Part shown: in pieces, positions 12,501-23,517 of the stretch
Numbering within the stretch: the stretch's first letter is position 1
Layout of the letters: each line of letters begins with the position of its first letter
Program-made: the position numbers and the translations under genes
NCBI RefSeq assembly: GCF_047511655.1
Contig: NC_133387.1
Location: 140,736,853 to 140,800,852 of the forward strand
Reading direction: 5' to 3'
Origin: Castor canadensis
Taxonomy: Eukaryota; Chordata; Mammalia; Rodentia; Castoridae
DNA: 64,000 nucleotides
Notes under the pieces: generated by a model
The model's input: the letters and a program-made list of their open reading frames with translations, nothing else
The model's database searches: none
Told to the model about the DNA's origin: nothing

Positions 12501-13193
12501 TGAATTATCCTTAGCATTGGCCCTGCATTTCAACTTCTGGCTGGATAGTGTCACCGGGAGGCCCTGCTAGCACCTTAGACTACCCTCACGCCCCAGGATC
12601 TAGGGTCAGTCTGATGAGGTGGGCTTGATTGGCTTAGCCTGGGTTGAAATCCCAGCTCCATTTCAATTCCCCACCCCATACTGTTGCCTTTAGCAGGGCA
12701 GGGCATGCTGAGCCCTTGGATTGGATTGGCAGAGAGAAGATGCTCAGCAAGTGCCAGCCATTACTTTTGCCATCCATAGCTAGTCTGGCTCTTTAAAAAT
12801 GCCCTTTGTTCACTTCGTTTTATGTGGCTAAGAATCAAGATGTATTTACTTCCTGCTTTGATAAATTAATGAGAACTTGACTTAACTTTAGATTGAGTTA
12901 CATTTCAATCTATAATGCCTCTGCTATGTCAAGGAAAGTAATCGTAATAACTAGTGTCCCATTGACCAAAAAACTCAAGAGTTGTGAGCATTTACTCACT
13001 GCATCTTCCACCAGAAGCTACAATCTCCTGATGACAATAACAATGAAAATTTATCAGTGCTCAGGGGTAGAGATGGTGCTAAGAGCTTTACACATACATA
13101 TTACTTTTTCTTCACAATTCCCTCTCTGCCATAGAGGTAGAGCCTGTGGTATCAAAACGTTTTAAAGAGGAAGAAATGAATGTGTTAGTAATA
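12501..13193. other. Intergenic stretch, no gene recognised
   Basis: No coding signal recognised. A weak MIR-like segment may occur near 13030-13100 ('ggtgctaagagctttacaca'). Confidence 0.45.
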
Positions 13194-13915
13194 TTCCCAT
13201 TACTGTAACAAATACCTGAGATAATTTGTGAAGAGGCAAAGTTCATTTTGGCTCCTGATTTCAGAGGTTCCAATGCATGATTAATTGTCCTCATTACTTT
13301 TGGGCTTGTGGCAAAGAAGTACAACAGGACAGGAGCACAGGGTGGAGCAAAACTGCTTACCTCATGGCCAGCATGAAGGCTCATCTTGATCGTCAACGAG
13401 AATGGATTGAGAAGAGCCTAGGAGATTAGCATAGCACACCTCTGGGAGTGTTTGTGAGTGCATTTCCAGGCAGGATTGACTAAGGTTGGGGAAGACATGC
13501 CCAGAATGTGGGCAGCACCGTCCCACAGTCTGGGGACCTGGGTGGAAAAAAGGGAAAGTCAGAAAACAGTCTCTCTCTCTCTCTGCTTCCTGTTTACCAT
13601 GGTGTGAGCTGCTCCACTCTGCCACACCCTCCTTACTATGATGGACTGAAACCATGAGCCTAAGTATGTCTTTTCTCTCCTTAAGTTGTTTATGTCAGGT
13701 ATTTTATCACAGATGAATAACACAGCCAGGAAGTGAAGTAGAGAAAAAGGGACTGGAGTCCCATGATCCCTTCAAGGGTATGTTCCCACTGGCCTGAAGA
13801 CTTCCCATTAGGCTCCATTTCCTAAAGGTTCCACTTCCTCCCACTAGTGCCATGCTGGGACCAAGCCTTTAACTCATGGTCCTTTAGGGGACACTTAAGA
13901 TCCATCCTATAGGGT
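13194..13915 (-). mobile_element. MaLR-like LTR fossil split by a younger insertion
   Basis: The two outer parts (13194-13371 and 13725-13915) join as one LTR-like sequence: 'cattactgtaacaaatacctg' and 'ggtggagcaaaactgc' on the left, 'gggaccaagcctttaactc' and 'ggggacacttaagatcca' on the right. This pattern is typical of antisense ERVL-MaLR-type LTRs in rodents. It is diverged and has no internal genes. Confidence 0.5.
13372..13724 (+). mobile_element. LTR-like element nested in the MaLR-like LTR
   Basis: About 353 bp lies between two copies of GCCAG (13367-13371 and 13725-13729), consistent with a 5-bp target duplication. It carries 'tgatcgtcaacgagaatgga', 'cacacctctgggagtg' and 'gtcaggtattttatcac', phrases of ERVL-type rodent LTRs. 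It must be younger than the element it splits. Confidence 0.5.
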
Positions 13916-14009
13916 GTGGGGCTTGACTCATATGGAAAAGTGCCTGCCTAGGAAGTGTAAGACCTTGTGTTCAAACAAGTATTGCCTTCTTCCCTCTCAA
14001 AACAAACTT
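13914..14009 (+). mobile_element. ID-type SINE, diverged
   Basis: 'gggcttgactcatatgg', 'agtgcctgcctaggaagtg' and 'cttgtgttcaaacaag' follow the tRNA-like SINE body with damaged A and B boxes and a short A-rich tail. It abuts the end of the LTR fossil. Confidence 0.55.
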
Positions 14010-14802
14010 CCCTATAGCAGGGAATTTAAATAATTTGCCAAGACCACAGACTAGGTAATGAGCAGAGAAAGTACTTAGGCCTCACTCCTTCAGAATCCAG
14101 TATTTATGGTTCCATAATTAGAGTTATCATTTTCTTTTTGTGCTACCAAATTCCAGTGATCCAGTCTGGTCCTGAGCTACCAGGCAACCTGAGATGGTAC
14201 TTGCAGCTCTGGCTCTGCCTAAATACTCACTGTTACTTACCCTCGGGCTGGCCAGAGCTCCTGGCAAGTCCAGCAGCCTTCTGCTGTCCTTGCCAACACT
14301 GTCCAGGAAGCAGAGCACAAGGCCAAACCTGGGGCCCTGGTTTCATGCTATCCCTGTGAGACCCACTCGGACTCCTGCCAGCAGATTTCAGTACAGAGAA
14401 GAGTTAACCTTCCTTGGGAAACCCAGGGGCGACAGATCTAAGTCTGACCTCTTCCCATGTGTTAGAGAATTTTTTAAAAAGTAAAATTATGGTTCTCATA
14501 CAAATATAAAATGAGCACATATCAAAGATATTTTTTAATCACTAATTGAGGGGATTAGCAAAAGAGAAGTCAAAAGAACTTCAGATTTATATGGAGTAAG
14601 GTGATGTTGAAATAACTTTATGTTTGAACTTGGGGTTGTGCAGAATTTATTTGCATGTCTATCGACATGAATTATTTGCATTGCTATCAGTTATTCATAA
14701 TTTATAGAATTACAAAATAACTCAAAGGCAATGAAAGACACACAGTTCCCACAGAATTATATAATTTGAGAGGGTCCCAGCATCCCATTAAAAGGCTATC
14801 TA
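14010..14802. other. Intergenic stretch, no gene recognised
   Basis: Nothing recognisable beyond short random open frames. An AT-rich segment occupies about 14460-14760. Confidence 0.45.
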
Positions 14803-15095
14803 GTGCCAGACACAGTGGCTCATGCCTGTAATCCCAGCTACTTTGGAGGCATATGTAGGAAGATTGTGGTTTGAGGCCAGCCTGGGCAAAAATACTTATC
14901 ACAAAGAACAAACAGGGTGTGATGGTTCACACCTGTAATCCCACCAATTTGGGAGGTGGAGGTAAGAGGATCACAGTTTGAGGCCAACCTGGGCAAAAAG
15001 CATGGTACCTACCTGAAATAAACCAAAAAGGACCAGAGGTGGCTTAAGCAGTAGAGTCCCCGAGTCTAAACCCTAAGTATCTCAAGGAAAAAAAG
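14803..15095 (+). mobile_element. Trimeric B1-B1-ID composite SINE
   Basis: Two 7SL-derived units in tandem each show 'gcctgtaatcccagcta'/'acctgtaatcccaccaa' and 'ggccagcctgggcaaaaa'/'ggccaacctgggcaaaaa'. They are followed by an ID-like tRNA unit ('gaggtggcttaagcagtagag') and an A-rich tail. Flanks 'aggctatctag' and 'aggctgtctgt' may be the decayed target duplication. Order and orientation match 23190-23517. Confidence 0.75.
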
Positions 15096-15235
15096 AGGCT
15101 GTCTGTAATCTCCTTTGCTAGTTCCAAAGTCTTACACTTTTCCTCGCTTATGACTGATTTCCCTCGATTGTCTCTGCTATTTCCCAGTTCCCACCACCAA
15201 GATCCCTTCTTTCTTGGGAAGCCTTAGGTTTTTGA

Positions 15236-15372
15236 ACTTTGAATTAGACAGGCCTGGAGTTTAAACTCTGCTCGGCACTTATTAGTGTGCAGCCTCATGG
15301 AAATGACTTGATGCCTGGGTCTGTGTCTTTCTGGGGTTGTGAGGAATAAAGTGCCTGGCACACAGTAGTAAC
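15236..15372 (+). repeat. MIR SINE
   Basis: 'ctggagtttaaactctgctc', 'cacttattagtgtgc' and 'gtgcctggcacacagtag' are the MIR body and tail in order. Confidence 0.65.
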
Positions 15373-15399
15373 AGAACAAAACCCTTACAATTTACTCTG

Positions 15400-15515
15400 T
15401 GCAACGCACCCTTCCACATATAATGTCTATTTTACATATGTGGAAACTGAGGCACAGAGTGGTTAAGGCACTGAACCAGGGCCATGCTGTCAGGCTAGAC
15501 TTCAGCCTGGTGGCT
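15400..15515 (-). repeat. MIR SINE fragment
   Basis: 'tttacatatgtggaaactg' followed by 'aggcacagagtggttaagg' is the MIR complement. It lies head to tail-opposed beside the plus-strand MIR at 15236-15372. Confidence 0.6.
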
Positions 15516-15982
15516 GTGCTTTCACAGTGAGCCAGCACTCAAACATGATAGCTGGTCATCCTACTCAGTTTCTTCCGTTCAACCAAGGCTTCTATTGTGA
15601 GTTGGCTGACCACTCCACATAGCCAGCTATGGGATTGGAGGTCACTCTTACTGCTTGGTCATTCTATCCATTTGGCACTGGCAATTTGCTCTCATTGGGC
15701 TCCCCTGTATCAAGGCCCCAGGGTCTGTTCCTTTTGTGTTCTTATTGTCCATTTGTTTTCACTTTTTCGTTGAAATACAATATAGGTACAGAAAAACATG
15801 CCGCTCAGTGAATTTTCATAAAGTGAATATATACACATGCAAGTAGTACTCAGCTCAAGAAACTGACCAGCACCACTGAGACTAACTCCTGTCCCCTTCC
15901 CATCAGTACCCCAACAGACACAAATCTACCCTGGCCTCTCACAGCAGGGATGTTTATGTGAAGTCGGCCACACAGTCTTTAG

Positions 15983-16305
15983 TGGTGTGTGTGTGTGTGT
16001 GTGTGTGCGTGTGTGTGTGTATGTATGGTATGTTTGTGTTGTGTGTATGTTGTGGTATGTGTGTTGTGATGTGTATGTGTATGTTTGTGTGGTGTGTCTG
16101 GTGTGCGTGTATAGTGTGTATGTGTGGTATGTGTGTATATGTTTGTGTGGTAGGTGTATGTGTGGTGTGTCTATGTGTTACTGTATATTTGTGTGTTTGG
16201 TGTGTGTGTGTGTTGTGTGCATGTTCTAATGCGTGTGTTGTGATGTGGCTGTGTATGTTTGTGTGGTGTGTCTGATGGGTGTGTATGTGTGTGTGTGTAC
16301 ATGTG
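15983..16305. repeat. Compound (GT)n tract with higher-order duplication
   Basis: Starts as a pure GT run, then becomes an imperfect GT/TATG mixture. Within it a 40-base block at 16061-16100 recurs at 16235-16274 with two mismatches, an offset of 174 bases. The open frames crossing it (Val/Cys-rich) are artefacts of the repeat. Confidence 0.85.
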
Positions 16306-18226
16306 ACTTCTTTTATTCAAGGTTTTATTCATCCTCATTGTTGAATGTAGTTGCTGTTGGATCTTTCTCATTGCTCTGTGAATACACAATTCATTTATCC
16401 ATTGTAGAATTGACAGACACTTTGGAAGTTTCCAATTTGTGAATCTAGCACATACCTTTAGCCCATATTTTTGTGTGATCTGCTTCTCATTTTTAAAAAG
16501 TTGAGTTGTTTGGCTAAGACATTTTCTTGATGTAAGCTAACAGATTGCTCAGCCTGCTTTCCTCCTTGCCACAATCAGCAATTTTCCTTCCTTTGGGTCA
16601 AGTGTGTCCTGCCATCTGCAGGCCTCTGATGTGAGCTGAGCAATGCCAATAGCTGCCCTGTTGTATTTCTAACATGTGCAAGTGACTGACTCCTTATGTA
16701 CACACCCTAGCCCCAGCCTGGTTCGTGGATGAAGGAACATAACCATGGGCTTCCTGAGCCTGGTAACGATTGCAGAGGAACCTGGGAACTCAGCTGTTTG
16801 CCTGGATGGACAGGTAACTTTGTCTCCCTTCAGATACTCACATTGTGTTTTTCCACTCCACATATTCCCCCATGGAAAACCTCTTGTTAGTTGGCCTCCC
16901 TTCCCTGTGGTCTGCTTCTGAAATGGATAAAAGCAACTTCTCTCCTAACTTGTGCTTCTCAGTTCTCACCTCCACCACCCCTCATTCCTTTTCTTTGCCC
17001 ACCGGGAGGCTGGCTTTTCACATTCAACTTTTCCATCCTGTCTTTCTCAGAGGTGCTTCCATTGTTGCTGTTCCTGCTTCCTCTCCTTTTCCTCAGGCCC
17101 TGTTAGTCACTTCCTTGCCTATTTTTTGTGGGGGGAGTTGGCAGACCTCCTTTCCCCAGAGTACTTCACTCTAACTTCCTATTGGCAAAGCAACAAGTCC
17201 AGATGGAGCAGATTGGGTGAAAGATTTATGTAGTGATGTAATAAACTATGAGCATAAATCAAATATGATGACCAACTACAAACAAGAAGGCAAACATGCT
17301 GGCCAGAAGAATCAAAACAGCAGCAAAAATCAGCCTTTAGATTAGGTGCTGAGCTTTGCTGTAACAAGGACAATGAAAGAGATAACAGATTAGATAGCAT
17401 TGCCATTACTAGCACAGCAGATAAGATATAACAGTTAAAAGATTAAAAAAAATAGTAATTGTAACTTTTTAAGAGTGTTTTATTCCTTGGTCTGTCTCCT
17501 AGACACTGGCCTTAGGGTCTTAAGCATAGTAGGTGCTTAATAAATATTTACTTAAAGGCTAAGTTAATAAAGTAAGATCACTATTATTCCTGGCTAAGAT
17601 GTATGGAGTAATTACTGTGTGGCAGGTAATTTCCAGTTTGTTTCACTGACAACTCTAACGGCTGGATACTGTGGTTCTCCTCATTTTCAAATGTGGAAAT
17701 TGAAGGATAGACGGTAACTGTCTTAAGTTTACAGCCCTTCAATGCCAGGTTATGAAACTCAAGTGCCCTCATTGGAGCCAGCCAAGGAATCTGAAATGAT
17801 ACAGCAAACAGACATTTAAGGGTTTTTTCATTTTCCCAGATGGTGATATCAAGGAGACTGGCTTCTTACTGCTAGCTCTTGGCTGGCAAGCCCATTTAGT
17901 GAGAGACTCTGCTGGAAACTAAGGCAGGTGTTAACCCCCTCTGCTGAGAGCTGCCAGACTTTAAAGTTCATAAGCCTTTTCCACGTCTGCCCTCTGCTGG
18001 ACAATATGAGCATTGAGGGCTTGCTCCTAGCTTGTTGGAAGAGTGTGAGGCTAGGGCTACTGTCTGACCCTTCTGTCATTTCAGGAGAGTGGTGTATTGT
18101 CCATACCCCAAGCTGGGGCCAATTTGTGTGTGTAGGAATGTTTTAGAATAGGCTGTGTAAAATTGGTTGTTGAGTGTGTAAGCACTCAGTAGGGTGGAGA
18201 CAGAGTGTGAGGGAGCTAAAGAGTGT
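16306..18226. other. Intergenic stretch with a MIR
   Basis: No gene recognised. About 17500-17560 resembles a MIR tail ('gtaggtgcttaataaatat') and 17590-17765 a minus-strand MIR. A 25-T run follows at about 18227-18251. Confidence 0.45.
17590..17765 (-). repeat. MIR SINE
   Basis: 'attactgtgtggcaggta', then 'ttcaaatgtggaaattgaagg', then 'cttcaatgccagg' form the MIR complement with its segments in order. It is well diverged. Confidence 0.5.
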
Positions 18227-18264
18227 TTTTTTTTTTTTTTTTTTTTTTTTGTGGTTGTTTTAAG

Positions 18265-18385
18265 GCATTGGAACAAGGTTCAGGAGACTTGGGTTCCTTT
18301 CCCAACAGGGTCACCTATTATGGTAGTTGCCCTCTCTGAACCTGTTTTCTTATTTGCAAAACAGCAAATGCAATGAAGGGCTGTG
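18265..18385 (+). repeat. MIR SINE
   Basis: 'caggagacttgggttcctt', 'ctgaacctgttttcttat' and 'ttgcaaaacagcaaatgcaa' follow the MIR body. Confidence 0.5.
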
Positions 18386-18814
18386 AGATAGTACATAGTC
18401 CTCAATCAGTAATAAATCTTCCCTGCAGATCCATTAACTATTTTTCCCAGCCAGGTCTCCTCAGATCTCCCCTTCTCACCCTAAGGTTTCTCTTATCTCC
18501 CCCCCATTCCCAGCACATGACCTTGCTGGCCTATATCTCATCTCCCCTCCTGGGGGGGTGTACAGAAAACTTGGTGGTCCTGGGTACTGCCTATTCCTCT
18601 CAGATCTGAGCCACTTTTTGTGTGAGGCTCTTAGGCTCACGTTAGCTGAAAATGGGACTCTTAGTGTTAAGACAGTGAACTGGGCTGCACTTCTTGGCAT
18701 TGGGTCCAGATTCCCACCATCCCACTGGCAAGACCAACCGCAGGATGTAGAGAGAGAGAAGGAACAGAAGCCAATGGCTGATTGGGATTTCGTTGGGCAC
18801 TGAAGTTGGAGCCT

Positions 18815-18985
18815 AAGGTAATAGCTAACCTTTGCATAGTGTGATAATTTAAAATATTCTGTGAATCTTAGACAAACTCTTTAAGGAAAGCATTTTCATC
18901 TGCTATATTTGTATGAGGGAACTGAGCCTAAGAGCTAAAGCCCACGGTCACATAGTCAACATATGGCTGGGTGGAACCTAAGGCC
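18815..18985 (-). repeat. MIR SINE
   Basis: 'taatagctaacctttgcat', 'gagggaactgagcctaag' and 'cacggtcacatagtcaac' read as MIR complement. Confidence 0.55.
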
Positions 18986-19279
18986 AGGTGGATACCTGAT
19001 GCACAGAGCTTGCCACATCTGAAATTCCTGATGTCTGAAGAGTTCCAAGCACTGCAGGTCCAGAGGAAGGCAGTCTCAGCAAAGATGACTTCACCTCTTT
19101 TTCCTAATAAGAGTGCCTGGATGTTACCTTCCTTTCCTTCCAGAACAATTTTGCTCTTGGATTTATTATGGATGACTAGATATCCCCTGTGAAGCCCTCC
19201 TGGTTCGGATCCTAGTCCAAATTGAGCCTAGCTTGTCCTGCATTGGCCTGTACTTTTGGAGGGGTTATTTGGAATTAGG

Positions 19280-19385
19280 CTTTGGGTAAATCTTAGCTTC
19301 CCAAACTTCAGTTTTCTTAGCTATAAGATGGAGATGGTAATACCTACCACACTGGGGTGGTGAACAATAGAAATAAGATGTGTGG
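19280..19385 (+). repeat. MIR SINE fragment
   Basis: 'gggtaaatcttagcttccc' and 'gctataagatggagatgg', then 'taatacctacc', match the centre of a plus-strand MIR. Confidence 0.55.
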
Positions 19386-20073
19386 GGAAAGCTTTTTACA
19401 ACATGCAGAACCACCAAGTATTAGAACTTGAGGGAAGGGAAAGGTAGTAGAATTTACCTGCCAGTTTCTTTGTGATTCCTGTCTTATCCCTGCACTTCCA
19501 GGCTGGCTCACTGCTGCTGCTGGGGAAGCCAGATCTCATCCCCTGAGCACAATGCTTCAGGGGTCCCAGAAACTTGTGAGAAGGGTGGGACCCAGAGATA
19601 GATTTGAGGCTCAGATCACAGATCTGGGAGCTGGTGGCAGACAGGGTGACCCAGTGGAAAGAGGTGCCAGAGATATGGAATCTAAGTTGGTCGTTTGGAG
19701 CAGGTCCTCCTCTCACTTTATAGTCTACCTGTTGCTCTGTGCTGTGCTAGCCAGAGTCTGTATGTTTATACCTCCTGGGTATAAACAAGTTCAGGGAAAT
19801 TTTCCTAACCTATCCCTCAGTCACAGCAGGTCACCCTCAACTGTCCACTCCCCTTGGCCTATATAGATGATACCTCAGTGTTACAAACTCAAACAGTATT
19901 GGGAATTATTTAAGGCCAATAAATGAAGGGTTTTAGCCTTACGGGTGGCATAGTTACTTTCAAGATGTGTTGTGTTTTGCAAGAAAACCATGCAATACAT
20001 GTTCACTATTCAAAAATAATTTACTCAAAGTAAATGTAAATAAACTTGGCTTCTGGGGCAAAAATACAACCTT
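19386..20073. other. Intergenic stretch, no gene recognised
   Basis: No exon, RNA gene or repeat family recognised. Open frames of about 100 codons on both strands show no known motif. Confidence 0.4.
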
Positions 20074-20422
20074 TGTTGTGGGAATCTCAAGCTGAGATAT
20101 AGGACACTGAAGCAATTTAGCAGGAAGCAACGTTTTATTGTGCACACAGACTCAGCGGACTTGTGTTCAAAGGCTGGACCCTGAGAACAAAGGGGTCTCC
20201 CCTTATATACCCTTGCAAGCAGGTTACAGAAGTAAAAAGCAAAGCTCAACCCACATATGGCTGCATGTGACTTCATTGGCTATTTCAGTCCCTCAGTGCT
20301 ATGTGACCTTCTTCATGATTCAGTTCTTTAAGTTTTATTTCTCTGCTATGCCATCCCTTCCCCTTGCCTCATTATCAGAACACAGCCTGCCTATTTCTCT
20401 TCTGGTCCTCCTCCCTGCTACA
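20074..20422 (-). mobile_element. Solo LTR fossil (class I, ERV1-like)
   Basis: Read on the minus strand it runs TG...CA for 349 bp, with a TATATAAGGGG promoter-like box, then a CACAATAAAACG polyadenylation signal downstream, the normal order of U3, R and U5. It is flanked by CCTT on each side (20070-20073 and 20423-20426), a 4-bp duplication typical of gammaretrovirus-like elements. No internal genes are present, so it is what remains after LTR-LTR recombination. The clean flanks suggest moderate age. Confidence 0.7.
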
Positions 20423-20589
20423 CCTTCCTAGAGCCACAGCTAACCTTCAGTATGTGAAGGGTAGTTAGTAAACGGTGGAGCCTGACAGTGACTGTGGGAG
20501 GTGGACTTTCAAGCCCACGTTGAGCCTACAGAATCAGTTGTTTGGATAAGAGATGGAAGACAGGCTGTGTAGTCAGGGTGAAAAGTCCA

Positions 20590-21068
20590 GCTAAAAATCA
20601 ATGACCCAATGAAGAAATGGGCAAATGAACTTAACCGAGTTTTTTAAAAGGAAGAAGTTCAAACGGCTAAAAAGCACATGAAAAAATGCTCACCATCCCT
20701 GGCCATAAAGGAAATGAAAATCAAAACCACACTAAGATTCTACCTCACTCCTGTTAGAATAGCTACCACCAAGAATACCACCACCAACAAATGTTGGCAA
20801 GGATGTGGGGAAAAAGGAATCCTTATGCAATGCTGGTAGGAATGTAAGCTAGTACAACTACTATGGAAAACAATATGGAGATTCCTTAAAAAACTGAAAA
20901 TAGATCTGCCATATGATCCAGCAATGTGATCCAGCAATACCACTCCTAGGGATATACCTGAAGGAATGTGAGTCAGCATAAAACAAAGGCACCTGCACAC
21001 CCATATTTATTGCAGCATTATTCACAATAGCTAAGCTGTGGAAACAGCCAAGATGCCCCACTACTGAT
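20590..21068 (+). mobile_element. L1 ORF2 3'-region fragment
   Basis: Sequence equivalent to the last third of ORF2: 'aatgaagaaatgggcaaatg', the zinc-knuckle coding stretch 'tgttggcaaggatgtgggga', and 'ccagcaataccactcc'. It ends abruptly inside ORF2 without a poly(A) tail. A 13-base direct duplication around 'gatccagcaatgt' lies near 20915-20935. It is clearly diverged from the L1s at 46-64 kb and is neither complete nor coding. Confidence 0.85.
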
Positions 21069-21744
21069 GTGTAACAGGATATTACCAGTTGGCTGCTGGA
21101 GCCAGTTGCCTCTGTTACCCTGTGGGAATCTGAGTTCTCATGGCAGGGGGATGCATAGGAATAAGGAAGGAGAAGGACTAAGGAAGACAATGGCTCTTCA
21201 TGAGAGGGAGTCTGGAGCAGACAATAAGGAAGCTACTTGTCAAATAAGATACCACACTGTCTTCTGACTTCCTTTTGCTCTTACTGCATAGACTGACATT
21301 TCATTCTCCTTTTTATTCTTCTCATTGCTATCTGTAATATCTTTTCTATGCCCCAGAAAGATGCCACATTTGGAGAATGTGTGTGAGAGTTGCTCTCCTC
21401 TCACCTCCCACTCCTCTGTGCATCTGGGTATTCCTGAGGGAAAGTGGAAAGCAAGAATCTGGAGATGTGGGGAAAGCAGAGCAACACCCACTTGACTCAT
21501 GGGTCCCCTGAATGCTCAGATTTAATGCCCATGCTGATTGAGGAGATGTTTAAGTCAGACAGGTAAACCCTGTGCTGTTAAGAAAAAAAGCAGATGTTTT
21601 TGTTTGTTTCACTTGAACTCTGTAGACCAGAAATAAACTGAGAAATTCCCCGTCTGACTTCTTTCCATAGAAGAACAAGTCTAAAGCAGAGGTGGTGGGG
21701 GTGGGGGTGCATCCAGTTGGAGAATATAGGATAAAAGTTGGTTT
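21069..21744. other. Intergenic stretch between two L1 pieces
   Basis: No gene or family recognised. Confidence 0.4.
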
Positions 21745-22660
21745 TCAACCACCTCACACATGTTAGGATGGCTGCAGTCAAAGCGAGGAAGGGAGGGAGG
21801 AAGGGGGGAGGGTGGGAAAAAGGAAGGGAGAGAGGAAGAGGAAAAAAGAAAAGAAGGAGTGTTGGAGAGACTGTGGAAATAATTGCAACCCTGTGTACAA
21901 TGTAGATTGGTACAGCCATTATGGAAAAGAGAACAGATTTTTCTGAAAAAACTAAAAAGGGCATTACCTTATGCATTTCTGCTTCTGGGAATATAACTAC
22001 AAGAATTGAAAGCAGGGACTTGAAGAAATATTTGTATACCTCTGTTCATGGTGATATTATTCACAATAGCCAAAAGGTGAGAGCAACCCGAGTGACCACT
22101 AAGAGATGACTGATAAACAAAATATGGTATGTACTTATAATAGGACATCATTCAGCCTTACAAGGAAGGGAAATCCTGCCACATGATGCAACATGGATGA
22201 GGCTTGAGGGCATTGTGCTAAGCAAAACAAGTCAAAAAGGACAAATATGGCATGATTCCACTTGTGTGAGGAATCTAGAATAGTCACATTCACAGAGACA
22301 GAATGCAGCATGGTAGTTGGCAGGGGCTGGGGAGGTAGAAGAAACAGGGAGTTGGGGTTTTAGAGTCTCAGTTGTGTAAGATGACAAGAGTTCTGATGGT
22401 GAGGGTTATGAAGTACCGCTCTGGCTCCCCTCATCCCACCCTATACTTCTGCATTCGCTCCTGTTTGCACGCTTAGGGGTTTCATACTTCACAAGGTTGC
22501 CCAGAAGCACAGTGGATGGGGGTGAGGAGAGTAAAGCCTACAAACCTCCAAAAGTGGCACCTTGCCACTCTGTTGACGGTTGAGGTTATGAGAACAACAT
22601 AAATAACACTGTAAATTTGACATTATGTGTGTTTTTATCACAATTAGACATTTTTAAAGG
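21745..22660 (+). mobile_element. Old L1 (L1M-type) ORF2 end and 3' UTR
   Basis: 'ggttttcaaccacctcacac', 'gattggtacagccattatgg', 'attattcacaatagcc' and 'aagcaaaacaagtcaaaaagg' mark a diverged ORF2 end. 'gttggcaggggctggggagg' and 'atcacaattagacattttt' mark an old-lineage 3' end. A purine-only (GGAA/GGGA) tract at about 21783-21862 has expanded inside it. Confidence 0.75.
21783..21862. repeat. Polypurine (GGAA)n-like tract
   Basis: Some 75 bases of almost only G and A in irregular GGGA/GGAA units, inside the old L1. Confidence 0.8.
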
Positions 22661-23189
22661 AAAAAATGAGTTTTTGGTTCATGTCTCCCTATCTGCCCAT
22701 CTCACAACTGTGTCATCACCACGAGCTTGATGCCTGGCTCTTAGAAGCCAAGGCTGACTTAAAAACTTCTGTACCAATCCATTTCCTCCAGTTTCCCGCT
22801 AATTAATAGAACCATGATTCATCAGGAGAAGAAACCTAACTTGAATGTGGGTCAGAGGACCGAGGCTGGCCCATGTCCAGACCGCAGGGGAGGTGCTGAG
22901 GCAACCAGCTGCAATGTCTTTTGCCATTTCTTCCTCTGGTTCCACTCTTGCCTCTGGTTCAGGAAGGGAGGGCAGGTGGGTGCAAGTGAGCCACTGAGTT
23001 GGGAGGCAGGGTCTAGGGTCAAAGTGAAATTTCCTGGGCTGTTTGCAGATGCAAACACCCAACATGCTGGCAAGATATAACCTGGGTTTTCTTTAGGGGG
23101 AGTTAGAGTTTAGTAGGCACATGAGAGACTGAGAAGAGATTAAGCCACCAGTCTTGGTATTGCTGCCCAAGTGCTCCTTGCCTTTGGCA
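22661..23189. other. Intergenic stretch, no gene recognised
   Basis: No exon or known repeat. Overlapping open frames of about 88 codons on both strands have no recognisable motif. Confidence 0.4.
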
Positions 23190-23517
23190 AAAAGTTTTTT
23201 GTTCTGTTTTTGTTTGTTTTGTTTTGGAAGTACTAGTGTTTGAACCTAGTACTTGCTAGGCAGGCACTTGAGCCACAACCTTGCTTTAGTTATTTTTCAG
23301 ATAGGGTCTGGTGCTTTTGCCCAGGGCTGGTCACAGACCTCGATCCTCCTACCTATGCTCCTGTGTAGCTGGAATGACAGGCATGCACCTTCATGGTCAG
23401 GTTACCAGTTTAGATGGGGTCTTGCTAACTTCTTGCCTGCTGGGCTGGAACTGTGATTCTCCAGATCTTTGCCTCCTGAGTAGCTGGGACCACAAGCAGG
23501 AGGCATTACACTTGCAC
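23190..23517 (-). mobile_element. Trimeric B1-B1-ID composite SINE
   Basis: On the minus strand two B1-like units ('gtggtcccagctactcagg', 'gtcattccagctacacagg') are followed by 'accctatctgaaaaataac', an ID-like tRNA unit ('gtggctcaagtgcctgcc') and an A-rich tail. Its 5' end coincides with the insertion site of the L1 at 23518-24368, which used the SINE boundary as target. Confidence 0.75.

Noticed and set aside
15958-16275. Val/Cys-rich open frames of about 80-105 codons
   Set aside because: Direct translation of the GT microsatellite.
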